This document shows, piece after piece, positions 58,553 to 64,000 of a stretch of DNA of 64,000 nucleotides. The translations under genes and the position numbers were made by a program. Under the pieces are notes generated by a model. That model was not told where the DNA came from and did no database searches. It worked only from the letters and a program-made list of their open reading frames with translations. Numbering within the stretch: position 1 is the first letter of the stretch; each line of letters starts with the position of its first letter. This DNA comes from Trichomonas vaginalis G3 (Eukaryota; Parabasalia; Trichomonadida; Trichomonadidae): the NCBI RefSeq assembly GCF_026262505.1, contig NC_067206.1:26365896-26429895 (forward strand), read 5' to 3'.

Positions 58553-58879
58553 ATGACGAAAACTATTGCGATAACAAACTACAACGGTCATGAGTTCAAG
58601 AATTTGTTCTTCGTTCCTCGTGAAAATACATTCTATCAGATACGAGGGAGAAAGGGTAAAGTTAGTTTGAGCGTTTATGAAGGAATGAAGAATGGAAAGT
58701 TTATACAAGCATACGATACAAACGGTAAACGTGTTTCATTAGCTTTGTCAAAACTTACTAACATTTATTTTGACAGTGACTTTGACTCTGACGATTGGAA
58801 CGACAGCAGCGATACTGAAGAATATGAAGTATTGTGTGAAGCACAGCAATGGGAAGAGTTGCAATACTTTTGTAAGTGA
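58553..58879 (+). CDS. Stand-alone HNH-accessory-like domain protein
   Basis: 108 residues. Its first 70 match the C-terminal domain of the HNH protein at 39719-40285: a 'Y-H-FKNLFFVPRENTFYQ' start, and an 'AYDTNGKRVSLALSKL' end paralleling 'ITDVEGRRTKLSIAKF'. The tail is acidic (FDSDFDSDDWNDSSD). It lacks the HNH core. It is the only gene in the spacer between the two inverted arms. Confidence 0.65.
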   Translation: MTKTIAITNYNGHEFKNLFFVPRENTFYQIRGRKGKVSLSVYEGMKNGKFIQAYDTNGKRVSLALSKLTNIYFDSDFDSDDWNDSSDTEEYEVLCEAQQWEELQYFCK

Positions 58880-59085
58880 GAACGTTTATTTTTAACAGTA
58901 GTGAAGTCGTTTGTGAAAACGTTAGTGAGGTGAAGTGGTTGGCGGCTTTATAAATATTTAAGTTTAAGTTGGTGTTTGTGTTTGTGTTGTAAAATATACG
59001 CCAACGGTTTTGTAAAGTGTCAAATTCACATATAATGGGTAAGGAGGCTCGCAGTGCCTCCGTACACATTATCTGTATACTAACT
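58880..59085. other. Spacer between the inverted arms
   Basis: Unique AT-rich DNA ending in a hairpin GGAGGCTCGCAGTGCCTCC (about 59044-59062). It contains no recognisable Maverick end sequence. Confidence 0.55.
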
Positions 59086-59602
59086 TTCCTTGGTTTCTTT
59101 TTAGTTGCTTTCTTCACGTCTGTCTCCAACTTGACTGTCTTTCTTCTTCGGCCGTAATGATACCAGTTACTTCCACCAGTCAATGGGTCAAATGGTCTTT
59201 CGTAAGGGTTTCCATACATTCCATAGGGACCATACGGAAGAACTGCTGGTGGAAGTTGTGGAGAAGAAACATTTTCTTTAGTTCCATTGACTCTATTTAA
59301 ATGCATTGTTTCACCTTTCATCTGGTCATTAAAGTCTTTTGCGTGTTTTGCAAACTCATCGTCCTTTCCTAAAGCATTTTCTGACTCAGTCGCAACCAAA
59401 TTGGATGCTTTATTTATGAGCCCTATTTTATTTAATCTTAACTTCTTGCAACCCAGCCTCCAATCTTTCCTTTATTTGCATCTAATGTCTTCGAAACCCT
59501 TCCTCCACTCATTTTATTTACTGCGTCATAAGCTCCAAGTGCTTTTGCTCCAAATGCTAATGCTTTTGTTCCCATTGCGCCTAAAGCTGCCCAAGCTACC
59601 AT
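59086..59602 (-). pseudogene. Copy 2 pX-type gene, broken and cut at the arm junction
   Basis: Corresponds to 57872-58391. The last few codons are replaced by spacer sequence where the arm ends. Not whole. Confidence 0.8.
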
Positions 59603-59827
59603 TTACACCATATTAAAATCATCTCTCTTCAATATTATCTCATAAAAGTTCTCGTTACTGGAGAAAGTCAATGAAACATAAGCGTTCTCACGGGCTTCGC
59701 CCTCACCGCTTTGCGGTCTATCTAACTTCTTTCTTATCTCATCTATTCGCTTCAAAATGTCTGAACAATTGCTAACATCTTCTACAACAGTTATTTCATC
59801 ATGAATGACCTTCAAGAACAAGCTCAT
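59603..59827 (-). CDS. Copy 2 of the 74-residue palindrome-insert protein
   Basis: Same product as 57647-57871, including the GC-rich palindromes (59692-59702 and 59705-59717). Looks whole. Confidence 0.62.
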   Translation of the reverse strand: MSLFLKVIHDEITVVEDVSNCSDILKRIDEIRKKLDRPQSGEGEARENAYVSLTFSSNENFYEIILKRDDFNMV

Positions 59828-60708
59828 TTAATATGCTATTAAAATTATCTCAATAATGAGTCCATCCTTTCCATCTTTAGGTAGCACAACATCTTTCATT
59901 GAAGAAGGTTCAACAAGTCTTATATTAAACTTACTGACAAAGTTTGTTATACTATAATGCTTCGGCGGCGAATACATGTAGTTTGAAAGACATAATATAG
60001 ATTCTTCAGCAAATTCACTTATACTGGATTTTATAACAATGTTCTCACGAGACCAAATACCACCAATTGACAATCTTGTAAGCATCCTGCTGAACCTTCT
60101 ACTGTAAACGTCGATGGTAACATTCCACGAAGGTCATCTATTGACATCGTTGAGTCACTGTATTTAAATATTTTCTTAAAGCAATCGTCATTATCTAACC
60201 ATGCAATAGCTTTGAAGTTTTCATTCGAATAGACATCTGCTTCATTAAATGTAAATCCTGACTTCTTTGCAGAGACGACTTTAAAATCTATTGAGTTTGT
60301 TTCAAAATTATATGCTATGGTAACTTCTGAAGGTAATGGATGTCCTTCCGCAGTCAGTTGTTCTCTCACTACCGTTTGAAGCTTTGTATTAAAAACTTTC
60401 ATGTCATCTCCTGTGTCTAGGTTCACATACACAGCAACAGGGAAACTATCTTGCTTCTTTGTTTCATCATTATATCTCAAAACATTAAAGTTCTTCAATA
60501 ATATTGTTCTTCCTGCTGGAATACTTCGAACCTGTCTGATTTCAATAGCTTTCTCACCTCCTACATACTCTACCCAGTGTCTTGGATATTCATAAGTATA
60601 CTGACTTTCTTGAATTTTGGTTGGTTTCATCATAACATGTTCATAGTATATCTTTATACTCTTGTCAGTTAGACTCGGTGCTATGTTCTGAATATTTCTG
60701 ACTTGCAT
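59828..60708 (-). pseudogene. Copy 2 minor capsid-like gene (paralogue 3), broken
   Basis: Corresponds to 56765-57646 with the same start context next to the ATPase. About one break. Confidence 0.8.
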
Positions 60709-60724
60709 TTTTAATGGAGATAAA

Positions 60725-61613
60725 ATGAAGCATTTAATACATGACGTAGATGAAGACATGAATGAAAGCAGTGAAAAGCTCAACAGTTCTCTCATTCTTC
60801 CTTTCAGTAAGGACTATGAGTTCTGTTCAAATGGTGTTTATTTCTATTGTGGAAAGATGGGTTCAGGTAAGACATTTAACCTCATTCGTCATATACTCAT
60901 AACAGAGCGTTTAGGAAACGACTCTTACTATGACCAAATCATTATATCAGCAACTTCAGACTCTATGGATTCAACAGCGAAAACATTTATGTCAAAAGTT
61001 CAAGCCTCTGTCGTTAAAGTTCCAGACAGTGGAACTCATTGAATTTCTTCAACGTTACATTCGACGTAAGAGGAAATATTATGCCATCGTTGAATTTATA
61101 CAGTCAGGAATGCAAAAGACTTCTGAGGAGATGGAAAGAATTATTGACAAACACCACTTACGTCAGTACTCAGGAGTTTACGATATGAAACGACTGACAA
61201 ACTACATTCTATCAAAACTTTCAAAATACCCCTTCAAAAAGTATCCTTCAAACACTTTATTAGTTTGTGATGATTTCGCTGGTAAAGGTTTAGTGTCAAA
61301 ACCAGACTCACCATTAGCTAACATCATTACTAAAGTCAGACATTACCACTTAACTGTAGCAATACTTATGCAAACATGGAGGTTTTTAGCTTTAAACATA
61401 AAACGTCTCATAACTGACTTCGTTATCTTTCAAGGTTTCTCACGCTATGATATTGAACTCATTTGGAAACAGTCAGGTATAACATTACCTTTTGAAGAAA
61501 TTTGGGAAGCATATAAGTCTCTCATCTCTCCTCGTTCATACCTTGAGATTCATATCATGACTAATACCATTAAAGTCAAAAATATTCCATGGGAACGACC
61601 AACATTATTTTAA
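60725..61613 (+). pseudogene. Copy 2 packaging ATPase, broken
   Basis: Corresponds to 55861-56748; the Walker A and Walker B sequences are both visible. About one break. Its stop overlaps the stop of the convergent gene at the intact insertion target. Confidence 0.82.
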
Positions 61614-61616
61614 AGT
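61607..61616. other. Empty insertion site (unfilled target)
   Basis: ATTTTAAAGT, the complement of the 10-bp target duplicated around 54264-55857, occurs once here with continuous Maverick sequence on both sides. It proves the 1.6-kb piece is an insertion and fixes its ends. Confidence 0.93.
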
Positions 61617-62012
61617 TTAACCTTCAATTGACTGATGGTAAACAAATTCCATGCATCTCTGTCGCCATTTCTGTTAATATTTTTGCTGTCATTCATATCA
61701 TCCACTTCCCCATCCGTTAGCTTTTGAGGATATGCGTTAGAATAGCTGTTCTTAAATGAAGGCTTTTCACCTTGGAGAGCATAAACTCTATAACTTTCTG
61801 CATACCTTTATGTTTGAACCTCCTGAGCCATCATTGACATAAATTTTTATAGGCTTCCACCCTTTGTTCATGTTCCTGCTTCTTCCCTTAGCTCTTTTGT
61901 TCAGTAGTTCTACATCTTTATACACAGCACCTGTCTCAGTGAATTCAACAATATTTTCATTCGTTAGCTTTACATTCAAACCCTTGTCGAGTATATTGTT
62001 CATTTCATACAT
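61610..62012 (-). pseudogene. Copy 2 of the 133-residue unknown gene, broken
   Basis: Corresponds to 53859-54260. About one break. Divergent from the intact gene at 62038. Confidence 0.75.
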
Positions 62013-62037
62013 ATAAAATGTTTTTATTCTATATGAA

Positions 62038-62658
62038 ATGAGAAGCAAATCCATCTTAGCTGGTGCCGTTAATGTTCCAATTGAACCAACATCAAATGTT
62101 GACTCGCGAACGACAAACAATATTGTCATAAAGAACTATAGTTCAGAGTGTTTGAAAGAAAAAGAACCAGAACTTAAGTCGGTGAATTTAAACTCAGCTT
62201 CAAGTGCAAACGCTAACGCTACATCAGATGTTAAGTTAGAGTATCCACCACTGGACCAAATTCTTTCAAGAGAAGCCAACGACAATCCTTACACAAATGT
62301 TCAAACAAATCCTTCAGATAACGTAGACCATTACCTTCTTCAGTTATACCAAACAATTTTACTCAAAGACGATAAGAAGCTTTTGACAAATCTTATAAGC
62401 AAGAACCAAATAATTTTAACAAAGGAGGATTTAGAAAATGTTATATCACGAATAACAGGGAAACAATGTGTCATTGACTATCTCGACCCTGAAATCGAAT
62501 GCTGTGGTCAAACGCCAATATTCATGAAAATCGGTAATATTAGAATAATCGAAACACCAGGAACTACAGGAGTTGAGTTTAAGTATAAATATTCGAATGA
62601 ATACACAAAACTTTCAACTGACTATAAGCTTTGTTTGAAATATGTTTTAGTAAATTAA
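62038..62658 (+). CDS. Copy 2 of the 206-residue unknown protein
   Basis: The translated sequence is the same as that of 53213-53833. Looks whole. Confidence 0.65.
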   Translation: MRSKSILAGAVNVPIEPTSNVDSRTTNNIVIKNYSSECLKEKEPELKSVNLNSASSANANATSDVKLEYPPLDQILSREANDNPYTNVQTNPSDNVDHYLLQLYQTILLKDDKKLLTNLISKNQIILTKEDLENVISRITGKQCVIDYLDPEIECCGQTPIFMKIGNIRIIETPGTTGVEFKYKYSNEYTKLSTDYKLCLKYVLVN

Positions 62659-62684
62659 AGCAGTCAGTCAGTCAAAAAAAAATT

Positions 62685-62927
62685 TCAAGTTAGCAATTTG
62701 TAATATCTGTCCAAAACTTCTTCAACAGTATCGAACTCATCTTCATAATGCAAACCTAATCTTATTGATTTGGTGCAGTTTTCACTAACACAATATTTTT
62801 CTGTTCTCTTGACTGACATAACTAACTCATTTGTTTCATCAAACAGCAACAACCAAAGTTCATGACCTAATACATAACATTCATACTTTATATTTTTAGC
62901 TCTGAGTTCTCTTGTAAGCTGTTGCAT
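62685..62927 (-). CDS. Copy 2 of the 80-residue protein
   Basis: Same product as 52944-53186, again overlapping its neighbour by 40 bases. Looks whole. Confidence 0.6.
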   Translation of the reverse strand: MQQLTRELRAKNIKYECYVLGHELWLLLFDETNELVMSVKRTEKYCVSENCTKSIRLGLHYEDEFDTVEEVLDRYYKLLT

Positions 62928-63652
62928 TTAATATTTTCTAAAAAGTCAACTTCAACAGTCATTCGCACTGGTGCCTTCAGTTCTACAGGCTCTCCTTGAA
63001 AATCAACAAGTCTGAATTGCATGTCTTTCAAATTATGAGGACTAATGCGAACCCATTTACCTAAATGAGTTGCTATGACAGGAACATTTGGAATGAACAT
63101 TGAATTGACTGCATAACAGAAGGATTTATATTCTACTGAACCTTTACTATTAACTCCTGAAATACCTGTGACATTAGCTATTTTTGACTCAATGTACAAA
63201 CAATTACCATAACATACGTATGGAACAGATTTCATCTCAATCGTTTTGTCAACACTTTTCAAAGGAAATGTCATATGGTATGCTCCCAGAAGCAATTGAA
63301 CTCTATGACTCATTCGTGTTATCTTAAACTCTTTCTCGCTGCTGAACTTCAATGTTCCCTCAGAAGAGAGTTCGACATCTATGTTGTCAATAGTTTCTTC
63401 ATTTATGAGAGTATCTATGACTCCAGCAATTTTATCTATTCTATACCCAGCTCTGTTAGGAAATGTTATAACACTTCTTTTGTCATCTATTTCAATCTCT
63501 ATGAAATCTGTTTCATCTGTTATGACAAAAGTTGCGATAGTATTGAAGTCAACAACTCTGAAAGCAAGCGCTTCATTCTGAAGACCTAAGTTTGTTTGTA
63601 GCTTTACTGTCCCGTATTCGTTTGGGTCTGTACTTTGCAAATAGAACAACAT
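62888..63652 (-). CDS. Copy 2 minor capsid-like protein, paralogue 2
   Basis: Same 254-residue product as 52219-52983. Looks whole. Confidence 0.62.
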   Translation of the reverse strand: MLFYLQSTDPNEYGTVKLQTNLGLQNEALAFRVVDFNTIATFVITDETDFIEIEIDDKRSVITFPNRAGYRIDKIAGVIDTLINEETIDNIDVELSSEGTLKFSSEKEFKITRMSHRVQLLLGAYHMTFPLKSVDKTIEMKSVPYVCYGNCLYIESKIANVTGISGVNSKGSVEYKSFCYAVNSMFIPNVPVIATHLGKWVRISPHNLKDMQFRLVDFQGEPVELKAPVRMTVEVDFLENIKCNSLQENSELKI

Positions 63653-63669
63653 TTTATTCTCATTAAAAT

Positions 63670-64000
63670 ATGACTATTGCTGCATATGCGTATGAAACAA
63701 ATGAAGCAAGAAGAGCACATGAACTAGTAAACGAAAACTCAACTTTAACAGTGGAAGGCAATGATTTAGTCATTGACGATGGAAAAACTAAAAAAGTCAT
63801 TGATTTCGATACTTTTAACACTTATGACCCATTCATTACAACAAGCAAGGTTCCATCATAAATGATGGAACGGTGCAATATATAAATTCTACAGTAGATG
63901 CCTCATTAGTGAAAGTATTAAATGTTCTCATTGAATTGTTAAAGAGCTTTCGATTTGACGACAACATTAAATGCCTAAAGAATTTAGTCATGAATGAGAA
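63670..64000 (+). CDS. Copy 2 fibre region, 5' part, cut by window end
   Basis: Corresponds to 51871-52201. The first open stretch (63670-63861) is the same as in copy 1. The rest runs off the window. Confidence 0.6.

Larger units (their letters stand above)
36116..58879. mobile_element. Maverick/Polinton element, copy 1 (about 22.8 kb)
   Basis: It holds the Maverick hallmark set: family B DNA polymerase, retroviral-type integrase, FtsK/HerA packaging ATPase, a double jelly-roll capsid candidate and minor capsid proteins. It also has KilA-N, HNH and tail-fibre proteins. No Ulp1-like protease was recognised. The left end is probably the inverted repeat ending at 36157; no right terminal repeat was found. 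Most frames are open, so it looks young. It is broken, with about three or four breaks, mainly in the polymerase and fibre regions, and carries one nested 1.6-kb insertion. Confidence 0.9.
59086..64000. mobile_element. Maverick/Polinton, inverted partial copy 2 (continues beyond window)
   Basis: Reverse complement of 58391 down to 51871, nearly identical by eye but lacking the 54264-55857 insertion. It starts inside the pX-type gene and is cut by the window end inside the fibre region. Several genes here are broken (about four breaks), while others are intact. Recent origin is implied by the near identity. Confidence 0.93.

Noticed and set aside
58392-64000. Inverted copy as a simple assembly foldback
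   Set aside because: A pure foldback would carry the 1.6-kb insertion in both arms. Copy 2 has the clean empty site and its own small differences. A misjoin of two real copies is still possible.

Overview
The window looks like nuclear DNA of a parabasalid, most likely Trichomonas vaginalis or a close relative. The evidence is AT-rich sequence, long intronless host genes, ankyrin proteins with the DUF3447 leader typical of T. vaginalis, two glycine-rich 'ELWGASGG' family genes, a MULE transposase, and a large Maverick/Polinton element, a class that fills much of that genome. No tRNA, rRNA or CRISPR array was seen.

Layout. 1-4.8 kb: a 135-bp perfect palindrome, a MULE-type transposase gene, two tandem arrays of about 122-bp units, and a decayed ankyrin/DUF3447 gene. 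4.9-7.1 kb: a 2.2-kb element with 50-bp terminal inverted repeats and a row of long hairpins. 7.7-9.5 kb: a foldback MITE, and an ankyrin gene split by one in-frame stop, both bounded by the same 21-22-bp end sequence. 10.4-28.8 kb is the host core: a 2978-residue HECT ubiquitin ligase, a 1043-residue helical protein, a tandem pair of glycine-rich genes without an ATG start, a Rab GTPase, a divergent SWI3/RSC8-like chromatin subunit and a small coiled-coil protein. 29.1-36.1 kb is gene-poor: a beta-helix gene fragment, a 14-unit palindromic array, a second 122-bp array, and a roughly 250-bp array made only of hairpins.

36.1-58.9 kb is one Maverick/Polinton. It has a double jelly-roll capsid protein candidate, three jelly-roll-like minor capsid paralogues, protein-primed-type family B DNA polymerase, KilA-N protein, retroviral-type integrase, a phage-like tail fibre, FtsK/HerA packaging ATPase, an HNH protein and many small proteins. 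It is largely open but broken in a few places. From 59.1 kb to the window end, a nearly identical second copy of its ATPase-to-fibre half runs in the opposite orientation, making a giant inverted repeat with a spacer of about 0.7 kb. Both copies look young.

The most informative structure is a filled/empty site pair. Copy 1 carries a 1.6-kb hairpin-array element (54264-55857) flanked by a 10-bp target duplication. Copy 2 has the same target once, uninterrupted. The duplicated target contains the overlapping stop codons of two convergent genes, so both reading frames survive the insertion. The inserted element shares its hairpins with the 4.9-7.1 kb element, which points to one family of hairpin-array elements, possibly mobilised by MULE-type transposases. 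Short GC-rich palindromes are also scattered through the Maverick, three of them inside open frames in the same reading phase.
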